Of a DNA stretch of 16,404 nt, positions 7,856-14,668 are shown piece after piece. The DNA is from Acidobacteriota bacterium (GTDB lineage Bacteria > Acidobacteriota > Terriglobia > Terriglobales > Acidobacteriaceae): positions 1-16,404 of the forward strand of contig JAJZFR010000165.1 of assembly GCA_021805265.1 (NCBI GenBank), in the 5' to 3' direction. Positions within the stretch are counted from its first letter, which is position 1. The number at the start of each line of letters is the position of its first letter. The translations under genes and the position numbers were made by a program. A model generated the notes under the pieces. The model saw only the letters and a program-made list of their open reading frames with translations. It ran no database searches and was not told where the DNA came from.

Positions 7856-7945
7856 GCCCGAGCCAAAATTGCGAGGTGCAGCTTTTCTTAAGGAAAAGCA
7901 GCGCTAATATCCACTCCCGCTGGGTATATCTACTGTGAAACTGCT
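7836..7945. repeat. Long-armed inverted repeat enclosing hairpins between convergent genes
   Basis: A perfect 15-bp inverted repeat, AGCAGTTTCACAGTA (7836-7850) and TACTGTGAAACTGCT (7931-7945), flanks 80 bases. Inside is a perfect hairpin, GCTTTTC (7881-7887), loop TTAAG, GAAAAGC (7893-7899), extendable by GC/GC pairs across one A-A mismatch. A second, weaker stem may form at about 7908-7928 (ATATCCA with TGG/ATAT). The left arm covers the last codons of the GH172-like gene, whose stop lies in the enclosed part; the right arm ends 16 bases from the stop of the minus-strand MgtE_N gene. It can act on both strands, so a bidirectional terminator or an mRNA 3'-end structure is the simple reading. 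There is no T-run directly after the inner hairpin. Confidence 0.75.
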
Positions 7946-7961
7946 TTGCCGAAGGAATAAA

Positions 7962-9239
7962 TCAGATTTTTTCGATGAGGAAGCTGATGACCTGATCGGC
8001 ATGGACGACGCCGACCATTCGCCCTTGTGCGTCCACGACGGGGAGCGAGCGGAGGCTGTATTTGTCGAACATCTCGGCGAGATCGTCCTGGTGCATGTCG
8101 GCGGCGGCGGTGAGGACGCGCGGTTCGGCGAGGACGGCGAGATGGGCCGCGGGCTGAGCCATGAGGATACGGGCGAGAGGGACGGCGGCGGTTGGGACTC
8201 CGCCGGGGTCGAGAAGATAAATCTCCGAGACGGTTTCGGCGTCGCCGTCGAAGTCGCGCAGGGCCTGAACGGCGTCGGCGACGGTGGCTGTGGCTTCCAC
8301 GGCGACGAAGGCGGTGGTCATGCGACCGGCAGCGGAGTCTTCGTCGAATTCGAGCAACTCCTGGACCTCGTGACGCTCCTCGGGGTTCATCTCTTCGAGG
8401 ATGGCTTCGGAGCGTTCGTCGGGGAGTTCGCCGAGCAGGTCGGCTGCGGCGGCGGGGTCCATTTCCTCGACAATGTCGGCGATGCGCTCCTCGTCGAGGG
8501 AAGCGAGGAGGGATTTTTGCAATTTTGCATCGACCTCTTCGAGCGCCTCGGCGGCGACCTCTTCATCGAGGGTGGTGAAGATGGCTTCGCGCTCTGCGGG
8601 AGCCAGGTCGGCGAGAATCTCGGCGAGTTCGGAGGGGTGCATTTCAGCGAGCCGCTGGTGTTCGATGCTGAGCTTGACGCGTCGCGCGGGATCGACCTCG
8701 ATGACATCGACGAAACGCCAGGGGATGCCGCGGGGAGCGATGCGGGTGGCGATCGCGTCGAGCGCACGGCGCGGGAGAATGCCTTTGAAGAGACGCTGGA
8801 GAGCGCCACGGAGGCCGACCTCGACCTCTGCGACGCGCAGCAGATGGACGCCGCCCTGGCCCATCCATTCAAGTTCTACATCGTTGACGCGAACGACCTT
8901 TCTGCCGTGAATGTCGATGATCTGTCGGTCGATGAGGTCCTGCTGGAGAAAGAGATAGTTTTCATCGCCGGCGAGCGGATGGAGGGCCGAGGGCGAGCGG
9001 AGTTCGAGCGTCCCCGCGGGGGTTTCCATGACCTCGCTGGAGGGGACGATGCGGGTTCCCTTGCGGGTTTTGAGCACGAGGCCAGCGACGCGGCCAGCGT
9101 CGGCTCCGGTGGCCACGGCGACATCCCTGAGGCGCCCGCAGAGGTTGCCGCGAGCATCGGTGACCTGAATGCCGAGCAGAGCGGTGAGGCTGACGCGGGA
9201 TGTGGTGCGCGGATGCATCCGTGGATGAGTGTAAAACAT
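7962..9239 (-). CDS. Soluble PRC-barrel / MgtE_N / tandem CBS protein, no channel domain
   Basis: From the ATG at 9239 the protein has 425 residues. Residues 16-80 (VSLTALLGIQVTDARGNLCG onward) and about 100-140 (DLIDRQIIDIHGRKVVRV) look like PRC-barrel units. Residues about 198-300 are the acidic helical MgtE_N domain with repeats such as 'MHPSELAEILADLAPAERE' and 'EEMDPAAAADLLGELPDERS'. Residues 308-362 and 365-425 are two CBS domains, ending 'LRSLPVVDAQGRMVGVV'. In MgtE channels, MgtE_N and CBS bind Mg2+ and gate the pore. Here the chain ends right after CBS2 and has no membrane segment, so it is a sensor or regulatory part only. Start choice is uncertain: ATG 9239 or ATG 9218, neither with a clear Shine-Dalgarno; the frame stays open upstream but with low-complexity Ser/Arg sequence. 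Its transporter partner is not in this window. Confidence 0.82.
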   Translation of the reverse strand: MFYTHPRMHPRTTSRVSLTALLGIQVTDARGNLCGRLRDVAVATGADAGRVAGLVLKTRKGTRIVPSSEVMETPAGTLELRSPSALHPLAGDENYLFLQQDLIDRQIIDIHGRKVVRVNDVELEWMGQGGVHLLRVAEVEVGLRGALQRLFKGILPRRALDAIATRIAPRGIPWRFVDVIEVDPARRVKLSIEHQRLAEMHPSELAEILADLAPAEREAIFTTLDEEVAAEALEEVDAKLQKSLLASLDEERIADIVEEMDPAAAADLLGELPDERSEAILEEMNPEERHEVQELLEFDEDSAAGRMTTAFVAVEATATVADAVQALRDFDGDAETVSEIYLLDPGGVPTAAVPLARILMAQPAAHLAVLAEPRVLTAAADMHQDDLAEMFDKYSLRSLPVVDAQGRMVGVVHADQVISFLIEKI

Positions 9240-9273
9240 CCGGCGCGGCAGGGACAGCAGCGGCGGGAAAGGC

Positions 9274-9302
9274 TTGACAGGGGCGATGCGAGCCTTGAAA
9301 CT
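9274..9302 (+). promoter_or_regulatory. Possible promoter for the RsbW/RsbV-like pair
   Basis: A consensus -35 box TTGACA occurs at 9274-9279 in the gap between the divergent genes. The -10 expected 17 bases later is poor (GAAACT, 9297-9302), so this is either a weak sigma-70 promoter or one read by another sigma factor. It lies about 55 bases before the likely TTG start of the kinase gene. Confidence 0.3.
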
Positions 9303-9357
9303 GCGAGAGTGTTGTGTGGGCGGGACGAAGCATCGTGTGCCGCGAAAGGAAGAAGGA

Positions 9358-9801
9358 TTGACCGAACCGCAGACAGGACGGCTCCGGCTGCAACTGACCT
9401 CGACGATGGAGAGCGTGGCCGAGGTGGAGGCGACAGCGGAACGACTGACCCAGGAGGCCGGAATGGACGAAGACGAGGCCTTCAAGGTGGTGATGGCGGT
9501 GCGCGAGGCGGCGGTGAATGCAGTGCTGCACGGAAACGGGTATGATCCTGGGAAGAAGATTCAGGCGAGCTTTGAAAATACGGGAAGCGCGCTGATTATC
9601 ACGATTGCCGATGAGGGAGAGGGATTGGACCCTGACACACTCCCCGATCCGCTGGCACCGGAAAATATACTGAGAGGGACGGGTCGCGGAATCTTTCTTA
9701 TCCGATCCTTTCTCGATGAGGTACACTTTCGTCAACTGCATCCGGGGACAGAATTGACGCTGATCAAGCATTTGACTCCGGATGCTCAGGCTTCCACGTA
9801 A
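9358..9801 (+). CDS. RsbW/SpoIIAB-family anti-sigma factor serine kinase
   Basis: A 147-residue GHKL/HATPase_c protein of the RsbW/SpoIIAB family. Such proteins bind a sigma factor or other target, and phosphorylate a STAS-domain antagonist to stay active. Visible motifs are the N-box Glu50-Ala-Ala-Val-Asn54 in 'VREAAVNAVLHGNGYD', the G1 box Asp85-Glu-Gly-Glu-Gly89, and the G2 lid 'GTGRGIFLIRSF' at 107-118. The TTG at 9358 is preferred: AAGGAAG lies a few bases upstream and the protein then starts just before the first beta strand (TGRLRLQL). Upstream alternatives include GTG 9337. The STAS partner gene starts 43 bases downstream. No sigma factor gene is adjacent, so the target is unknown. 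Confidence 0.87.
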   Translation: MTEPQTGRLRLQLTSTMESVAEVEATAERLTQEAGMDEDEAFKVVMAVREAAVNAVLHGNGYDPGKKIQASFENTGSALIITIADEGEGLDPDTLPDPLAPENILRGTGRGIFLIRSFLDEVHFRQLHPGTELTLIKHLTPDAQAST

Positions 9802-9844
9802 AGAAACCCTTGATCCAGAAACATCACCCCAGGAGGACACCACT

Positions 9845-10189
9845 GTGGCACTATCGATTGCAACCAGGGAGTTGGACGGCGTAACTATTCTCGACCTGAG
9901 CGGGCGCATTACACTTGGCGAAGGCAGCGTTCAGTTGCGCGACGCCATTCGCGAACTGATCAGCAAGGGGATGAAGAACATCCTGATCGGGCTGGGCGAG
10001 GTGAATTATATTGACAGCTCCGGCCTGGGCGAGTTGGTGAGCGCCTACACGACGGCGAAGAACCAGCAGGCGAGCCTGAAGCTGCTGAACCTGACCAAGA
10101 AGGTCAAGGACCTGTTGCAGGTGACCAAGCTCTACACCGTATTCGATGTCTTCGATGACGAAGCGAGCGCCATCGCATCGTTCAAATAA
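9845..10189 (+). CDS. STAS-domain anti-anti-sigma factor, RsbV/SpoIIAA family
   Basis: A 114-residue single STAS domain. These proteins, when unphosphorylated, bind the RsbW-type kinase and free its target; the kinase inactivates them by serine phosphorylation. The site is visible as 'NYIDSSGLGELV', with Ser58 after the aspartate in the same place as Ser58 of SpoIIAA. 'GVTILDLSGRITLGEG' near the N-terminus is typical of the fold. The GTG at 9845 is the start: AGGAGG at 9831-9836 lies eight bases upstream, and the frame further 5' overlaps the end of the kinase gene without STAS features. Kinase-then-antagonist order is the reverse of the Bacillus rsbV-rsbW-sigB order. A terminator follows 20 bases after the stop. 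Confidence 0.92.
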   Translation: MALSIATRELDGVTILDLSGRITLGEGSVQLRDAIRELISKGMKNILIGLGEVNYIDSSGLGELVSAYTTAKNQQASLKLLNLTKKVKDLLQVTKLYTVFDVFDDEASAIASFK

Positions 10190-10207
10190 GCCGCCTGGTT
10201 TCCATTG

Positions 10208-10244
10208 AAAAGCCACCCCTGGATTGCCCTGGGGTGGCTTTTTT
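10208..10244 (+). terminator. Rho-independent terminator after the STAS gene, probably bidirectional
   Basis: AAAAGCCACCCC (10208-10219) pairs perfectly with GGGGTGGCTTTT (10231-10242) around an 11-base loop, and the 3' arm runs into a T-tract to 10244. This is a textbook intrinsic terminator. Its A-tract gives a T-tract on the other strand, and it lies 45 bases past the end of the convergent lemA gene, so it can serve both. Confidence 0.93.
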
Positions 10245-10288
10245 GATGCGTATACTTCGCTGTCTGAAGATCGATCCGGCTCTGCATT

Positions 10289-10867
10289 TCAGAATTTGAC
10301 GCTGGGGACGGTCCGTGCGCTGGCGCTGGCCTCGAAGTAGGCGTTGTTTGGCGCGAAGCCGAGCATGCCTGCCCAGAGGCTGTTGGGAAATTCACGGACG
10401 AATGTGTTGTAGCTGCGCAGCGATTCGTTATAGCGGCGACGGCTGACGCCGATGCGATTTTCAGTTCCGGAGAGTTCGTCCTGGAGTCGGAGGAACTGCT
10501 CGTTCGAGCGAAGCTGGGGATAGTTTTCCGTGAGCGCGAGGAGGCGTCCGAAGGCGGAGTCGAGGGTGCCGTTGGCGGCGATCTTGTCCTGGGGGGTATG
10601 GGCGTTGAGCAGGCCGGCGCGGGCGTTGGCGATGTCGGCGTAGACGGAGTTCTCTTCCTTAGCGAATCCTTTGACGGTTTCGACGAGATTGGGAATCAGG
10701 TCTGCGCGGCGCTGCAACTGAATGTCAACGTCGGACCAGGAGGTCTTGACCTGCTCATCCATGGTTACGAGCTGGTTCTGAGTGGTTTTGAAGCTGCCAT
10801 AGACGAGCAGCGCGACGAAGAAGAATACTGCGAAGATGCCGCCGACGATCCATAATCCACGACGCAT
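10289..10867 (-). CDS. lemA: LemA family protein
   Basis: A 192-residue protein with one N-terminal membrane helix (about residues 5-25, LWIVGGIFAVFFFVALLVYG) followed by the long alpha-helical LemA domain. Family landmarks are 'VKTSWSDVDIQLQRRADLIP', 'NLVETVKGFAKEE' and the C-terminal 'YNESLRSYNTFVREFP' then 'GMLGF'. The N-terminus would sit at the outside face of the inner membrane with the helices in the periplasm. The biochemical role of LemA is not settled; it is often encoded next to TPM-domain proteins, as here. The start ATG (10867) has AGGAG about ten bases upstream. It lies 90 bases downstream of the TPM gene on the same strand and is probably co-transcribed. Confidence 0.93.
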   Translation of the reverse strand: MRRGLWIVGGIFAVFFFVALLVYGSFKTTQNQLVTMDEQVKTSWSDVDIQLQRRADLIPNLVETVKGFAKEENSVYADIANARAGLLNAHTPQDKIAANGTLDSAFGRLLALTENYPQLRSNEQFLRLQDELSGTENRIGVSRRRYNESLRSYNTFVREFPNSLWAGMLGFAPNNAYFEASASARTVPSVKF

Positions 10868-10957
10868 GATGAGTTGCTCCTGTTGGTTGCCCGGCGGAGT
10901 TGCGTTGCCGGAGTTGAATGAATGTTGTCGGGCGGCATCGGGCCGTCCGTAAAAAAG

Positions 10958-11788
10958 CTACCAGCTTCCACCGGCACCGCCGCCGCCGGATTCGCCGCCG
11001 CCGAAACCGCCGAAGCCGCCGCCGTCGCCACCGCCAAATCCTCCTCCGCCACCGTACCCACCGCCGCCGAAGCCGCCGCCCATGAGCATGCCGAGGAAGA
11101 GGCCGAAAAGCCCACGCGAGCCAAGAAAGCCGAGCACGGCGAGGACGAGGACGATGCGGATGAGCAGGCCGAGCGGTGAGATGGGGTGATGGCGACGGGC
11201 GGGAACCATCTCCTGATCCGGGTCGGGATCGGCATCGGTCAGGGTTGCACCGGCGTCGGTGGCGATGACCTGGGCGACCTGGGTTAGGCCGGTCGCGACG
11301 GCGCCGTTGTAGTCGCCTGCCTTGAGCGCGGGAACCATGAGTCGGCCAATGTCGCCTACCTTGCCGTCGGGAAGAATGCCTTCGAGGCCGTAGCCAACCT
11401 CGATCCAGTATTGGTGGTCGTCAATGGCGAGCAGGATCAGAACGCCGCGGTCAGAGCCTTTGCGGCCTACCTTCCACTTCTCTTCGAGACGATTGGCGAA
11501 GTCTGCCTTGTCGTCGCCGTCGAGATTGTGAACGGTGACGATGGCGACCTGGGCGTTGCTCTTGCCGTGGTCGAGCTGAGAACAGATGGAGTCGAGGCGG
11601 GCGATGGTCTGGGGGTCAAGGACGTGGGCGAGATCGGAGACGTAATCGGTGGGCGCGGGCAGGTCCTGGACACGCTCGGCGCGGGCATGCGCGGCAAAGA
11701 GCAGCAGCAGGGCCGCGAGGCAGATTGCCGAGCGCGCGGGAAGGCGAGTCCAAGCCAGGCGAGCTGAGCGAGTTTGTCGGGCGATCAT
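10958..11788 (-). CDS. TPM-domain (YgcG-type) membrane protein with Gly-rich tail
   Basis: A 276-residue protein. Residues 1-37 are an export signal (basic start, then ICLAALLLLFAAHARA). Residues about 45-170 are the TPM_phosphatase domain, with 'VSDLAHVLDPQTIARLDSIC', 'QVAIVTVHNLDGDD' and 'GRKGSDRGVLILLAIDDHQY', then 'WIEVGYGLEGILPDGKVGDI'. A membrane helix follows at about 205-235 (LLIRIVLVLAVLGFLG). The last 45 residues are almost only Gly with Phe, Tyr, Asp and a final Ser-Trp, the usual ending of this family. The domain name comes from a plant thylakoid protein reported to have acid phosphatase activity; the bacterial role is unclear, with links to membrane or photosystem repair in some groups. 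It precedes lemA and is divergent from the oligopeptidase gene. Confidence 0.92.
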   Translation of the reverse strand: MIARQTRSARLAWTRLPARSAICLAALLLLFAAHARAERVQDLPAPTDYVSDLAHVLDPQTIARLDSICSQLDHGKSNAQVAIVTVHNLDGDDKADFANRLEEKWKVGRKGSDRGVLILLAIDDHQYWIEVGYGLEGILPDGKVGDIGRLMVPALKAGDYNGAVATGLTQVAQVIATDAGATLTDADPDPDQEMVPARRHHPISPLGLLIRIVLVLAVLGFLGSRGLFGLFLGMLMGGGFGGGGYGGGGGFGGGDGGGFGGFGGGESGGGGAGGSW

Positions 11789-11796
11789 CCTGACCT

Positions 11797-11826
11797 ATTG
11801 TACGCGCGGGTTCGAGGAACGGTTCC
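11797..11826 (-). promoter_or_regulatory. Candidate promoter and palindrome upstream of the TPM gene
   Basis: On the minus strand TACAAT (11802-11797) is a good -10 match, eight bases before the TPM start codon; no good -35 is seen 16-18 bases further up. At 11816-11826 lies the perfect palindrome GGAAC-G-GTTCC, which falls where a -35 or regulator site would sit. The short gap is shared with the divergent oligopeptidase gene, so a regulator here could affect both. Pattern-based only. Confidence 0.3.
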
Positions 11827-11874
11827 ATGGGATAGCAGACGGAGGCGCGGTTCGGCGTCTATGCTTAGGCTGAG

Positions 11875-13929
11875 ATGACGACAAAAATGACCGCACCGAT
11901 TGCACGCAAAGAGACCCGAGAGACGACCCACCACGGCATTACGCTGACGGACGATTACGGCTGGCTGCGGGAAAAGGAAAATCCCGAGGTGACGGCGTAT
12001 CTGGAGGCCGAAAACGCCTACGCCGAGGCGGAGATGGCCGGGCAGGCCGGACTGCGCGAACAGCTTTACGACGAGATGCTGAGCCACATGAAACAGACGG
12101 ACGTGAGCGTGGCCTATCGCGACCGGGGCTGGTGGTATTCGACGCGAACCGAGGAAGGCAAGCAGTATGCGATTCATTGCCGGCGGGCGGAGGGTGCGGG
12201 AACTGTGGAAGAGGTGATTCTGGACGGGAATGCGCTGGCCGAGGGGCAGAGCTTCATGGCGCTGGGCGATACCGACATCACGGACGACGGGCGGTGGCTC
12301 GCGTATACGGTCGATGCCACGGGGTTTCGCCAGTACACGCTGCATCGGAAGGACTTGCAGACGGGAGAGACGATTGCAGGGACGGTGGAGCGGGTGGGTT
12401 CCGTGGCGTGGGCTGCGGATTGCCGGACGCTTTTCTACACGGTCGAGGATGAGGAGCAGAAGCGGCAGTTTCAGCTCTGGCGGCATCGCCTGGGCGACCC
12501 ACACGAGCTGGACCAACTGGTGTTTGAGGAGACGGATGAGCGCTTCAACGTGAGCGTGGGGCGGACGCGGGATGGCCGGTACCTGGTGATGGAGTCGGCG
12601 AGCCACATAACGAGCGAGTCGCGCTTTGTGGCGGCGGAGCGACCGGAGGACGAGTGGCGGTTGATCGCGAAGCGGGAGGATGAGCACGAGTATTCGATCG
12701 AACATCGGGACGGGGAGTGGCTGATCCGGACGAACGATCGCGGGCGGAATTTTCGGCTGGTTGCGGTGCCGGTCGAGACGCCGGGGCGCGAGCATTGGCG
12801 GGAGCTGATCTGGCATCGCGAGGCGGTGATGATCGAGGATGTCGAGGTCTTTCAGGATTTTCTGGTGAGCTGCGAACGCGAGCAGGGATTGCCGCGGCTG
12901 CGGCTGTATGGCTTCGAGGGAGGGATTCGTCCGACGGGAGAGATTGCTTTTCCCGAGCCGGTGTACAGCGCGTATCCGCACGTCAACCGGGAGTTTGCGA
13001 CGAAATGCTTTCGTTACGGCTACCAGTCGCTGGTGACGCCGTCGTCGGTTTATGAATACGACACGGAGTCGGGCACCTCGACGCTGCTGAAGCAGCAGGA
13101 GGTGCCGGGGGGATTTGACCGGGCGCTTTACGCTTCGGAGCGGGTGTATGCGACGGCTGGCGATGGGGTGAAAGTGCCGGTGTCGGTGGTTTACCGGAAA
13201 GATCGCAGGACGAAGGGCGGGAATCCGCTGTATGTGTATGGCTACGGATCCTATGGATACTCGCTGCCGATCGGATTCAACGCGAACCGGCTGAGCCTGC
13301 TGGATCGCGGAGTGGTGATGGCGTATGCGCACATCCGCGGCGGCGGCGACCTGGGTACGCCGTGGCACGACGCGGGGAAGATGCTGGGAAAGCGAACTAC
13401 CTTTACCGACTTCCTGGCCGTGGTGGAGCATCTGACCGAGACGGGCTGGGGGGATGCGAAGCGGGTAGCCATCGAGGGCGGCAGCGCTGGCGGGCTGCTG
13501 ATGGGGGCGGTGACGAATCTGCGCCCGGAGCTGTTCCGGGTTGTGGTTTCGCATGTACCGTTCGTGGACGTGATGAACACGATGCTCGACGCGTCGCTTC
13601 CGCTGACAGTGCCCGAGTACGAGGAGTGGGGGAATCCGAACGAGCGCGAGTACTTCGAGTATATGTTGAGCTATTCTCCGTATGACAATCTAAAGCCAGG
13701 GAAATATCCTTCCATGCTGGTGAAAACCAGCCTGCACGACAGCCAGGTGATGTACTGGGAGCCGGCGAAGTATGTGGCGAAGCTGCGGACTCTGAAGACA
13801 GACGGCAATCCCCTGCTGCTGGTGACGAACATGAGCGCTGGACACGGCGGGGCAAGCGGTCGGTACGACTATTTGAAGGAGATTGCGTTCGACTATGGGT
13901 TTGTGTTGCGGGAGATGAGGATGGTGTGA
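11875..13929 (+). CDS. ptrB: Oligopeptidase B (S9A serine peptidase)
   Basis: Oligopeptidase B cuts short peptides after Arg or Lys. The 684-residue product matches the usual length (E. coli PtrB 686). Residues to about 400 form the beta-propeller lid, beginning 'ITLTDDYGWLREKENPEV'. The catalytic alpha/beta-hydrolase domain follows, with 'PLYVYGYGSYG', 'AHIRGGGDLGTPWHDAGK', nucleophile Ser537 in 'IEGGSAGGLLMG', Asp622 in 'SLHDSQVMYWEPAKY' and His657 in 'MSAGHGGASGR'. 'PEYEEWGNPNE' (residues 580-590) supplies acidic residues typical of the basic-specific S1 pocket. No signal peptide is seen, so it is probably cytoplasmic. The ATG at 11875 is the first in frame; ATG 11887 is possible, and neither has a strong Shine-Dalgarno. 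A TATGCT hexamer at 11860-11865 would give a very short leader. Confidence 0.95.
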   Translation: MTTKMTAPIARKETRETTHHGITLTDDYGWLREKENPEVTAYLEAENAYAEAEMAGQAGLREQLYDEMLSHMKQTDVSVAYRDRGWWYSTRTEEGKQYAIHCRRAEGAGTVEEVILDGNALAEGQSFMALGDTDITDDGRWLAYTVDATGFRQYTLHRKDLQTGETIAGTVERVGSVAWAADCRTLFYTVEDEEQKRQFQLWRHRLGDPHELDQLVFEETDERFNVSVGRTRDGRYLVMESASHITSESRFVAAERPEDEWRLIAKREDEHEYSIEHRDGEWLIRTNDRGRNFRLVAVPVETPGREHWRELIWHREAVMIEDVEVFQDFLVSCEREQGLPRLRLYGFEGGIRPTGEIAFPEPVYSAYPHVNREFATKCFRYGYQSLVTPSSVYEYDTESGTSTLLKQQEVPGGFDRALYASERVYATAGDGVKVPVSVVYRKDRRTKGGNPLYVYGYGSYGYSLPIGFNANRLSLLDRGVVMAYAHIRGGGDLGTPWHDAGKMLGKRTTFTDFLAVVEHLTETGWGDAKRVAIEGGSAGGLLMGAVTNLRPELFRVVVSHVPFVDVMNTMLDASLPLTVPEYEEWGNPNEREYFEYMLSYSPYDNLKPGKYPSMLVKTSLHDSQVMYWEPAKYVAKLRTLKTDGNPLLLVTNMSAGHGGASGRYDYLKEIAFDYGFVLREMRMV

Positions 13930-13959
13930 ATGGAGGATTCCGGTTGCTCCACAGTCCTG

Positions 13960-13982
13960 CTGTATAGCATACTGTATAGCAT
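13960..13982 (+). promoter_or_regulatory. Probable vapBC operator/promoter: tandem CTGTATAGCAT boxes
   Basis: CTGTATAGCAT occurs twice, at 13960-13970 and 13972-13982, separated by one A. The boxes also form overlapping small palindromes (GTAT-AGC-ATAC and ATAC-T-GTAT). The AT-rich block stands out from GC-rich surroundings and ends 21 bases before the antitoxin start, the usual place for VapB/VapBC autoregulatory binding. CATACT (13968-13973), 18 bases after TTGCTC (13944-13949), may be the promoter. The repeat is seen; the binding role is inferred. Confidence 0.65.
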
Positions 13983-14003
13983 GAGCGTGGGGGCGCGACA
14001 GCA

Positions 14004-14252
14004 ATGGCCGAGACGATAAAAACCCGAGTGTTCATGAGCGGCAGAAGCCAGCACGTGACGATTCCCGCCGAGTATCGGTTTGCCGGGAAAGAGGTATTTC
14101 TGCGCCGCGATGAGCGGAACGGGGACCTGATTCTTTCGCAATGCCCTGCGACGTGGGAGGAAATTTATGCGGCGCTCACTGCGGCGCGGATCCCTGACGA
14201 CTTTCTTGCGGACCGCGATCAAGGTGTGGAGGAAGAACGGGCCGAGCTTTGA
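14004..14252 (+). CDS. vapB: VapB-type antitoxin with AbrB/SpoVT-like N-terminus
   Basis: An 82-residue protein. The N-terminal half, 'TRVFMSGRSQHVTIPAEYRF' (about residues 7-26), is the swapped-hairpin AbrB/MazE-like DNA-binding domain in the form typical of VapB/VagC antitoxins (compare the common F-x-x-G-x-S-Q-A-V-x-x-P-x-x-x-R-F pattern). The acidic C-terminus (DDFLADRDQGVEEERAEL) would wrap around and block the toxin active site. The ATG at 14004 has only a weak GGGGGCG upstream. The stop overlaps the toxin start by four bases (TTGA), so the two are translated together. It most likely represses its own operon through the repeat just upstream. Confidence 0.9.
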   Translation: MAETIKTRVFMSGRSQHVTIPAEYRFAGKEVFLRRDERNGDLILSQCPATWEEIYAALTAARIPDDFLADRDQGVEEERAEL

Positions 14253-14668
14253 AGCGGCTTTATCTGCTCGATACCAACACGGTCAGCTACCTTGTGAACG
14301 GGAAGTCCCTGGCGGCGCGTGGCCGGCTTTCCTCGCTTGGTACGGACGAGATAGCGGCAATCTCGACGATTACAGAGGGTGAGTTGCGTTTTGGGCTAGC
14401 CCGTTTTGCGGTGGGGCAGGAGCGGTTGAGGGCTGTGGAGCTGCTGCTTCGGCGGCTGAAGGTTCTGGCCTGGGATCACGAGGCTGCGGGGGTTTACGGG
14501 ACTCTGCGAGCGCGACAGGCGGCACAGGGCAAGTCGCTGGGCCCGCTGGACACGCTGATCGCGGCCCACGCGGTGTCGGTGGGAGCTACGCTGGTGACCA
14601 GCGACAAGGCGTTTCGATCCGTAGTTGATCTGGTGGCAGTGGAAAACTGGGCGACGGATCTCGTTTGA
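14249..14668 (+). CDS. vapC: VapC-type PIN-domain ribonuclease toxin
   Basis: A 139-residue PIN-domain protein; VapC toxins are Mg2+-dependent endoribonucleases, often cutting tRNA or rRNA. The acidic active site is complete: Asp8 in 'YLLDTNTVSYLVNG', Glu45 in 'STITEGELRFGLA', Asp101 in 'LGPLDTLIAAHAV' and Asp119 in 'LVTSDKAF'. Its length is typical. It starts with TTG at 14249, overlapping the antitoxin stop by four bases; 'GGAGG' within the antitoxin's end (14228-14232) is about 16 bases away. A weak start and overlap would keep toxin below antitoxin. All catalytic residues are intact, so the toxin looks functional. The target RNA cannot be told from sequence. Confidence 0.93.
   Translation: MKRLYLLDTNTVSYLVNGKSLAARGRLSSLGTDEIAAISTITEGELRFGLARFAVGQERLRAVELLLRRLKVLAWDHEAAGVYGTLRARQAAQGKSLGPLDTLIAAHAVSVGATLVTSDKAFRSVVDLVAVENWATDLV

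Noticed and set aside
7935..9545. 536-codon plus-strand frame opposite the MgtE_N/CBS gene
   Set aside because: Gly/Asp/Glu-rich product with no domain, antisense to a protein with recognisable MgtE_N and CBS domains, and its 3' end runs into the RsbW-like gene.
10930..10948. GC-rich hairpin between the TPM gene and lemA
   Set aside because: Pairing on the transcribed minus strand has a mismatch, and the T-run lies before rather than after the hairpin, so it is not a convincing terminator.
10975..11085. Repetitive GCC-rich block resembling a DNA repeat
   Set aside because: It is explained by the Gly-rich C-terminal tail common in TPM-domain proteins.
11785..13554. 589-codon minus-strand frame opposite oligopeptidase B
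   Set aside because: Composition is typical of an antisense shadow, and the sense gene has a full catalytic triad.
13930..14019. 29-codon reading frame starting right after the oligopeptidase B stop (MEDSGCSTVLLYS...)
   Set aside because: It runs through the vapBC operator and into vapB in another frame; its repeated LYS-I/M residues simply reflect the DNA repeat.
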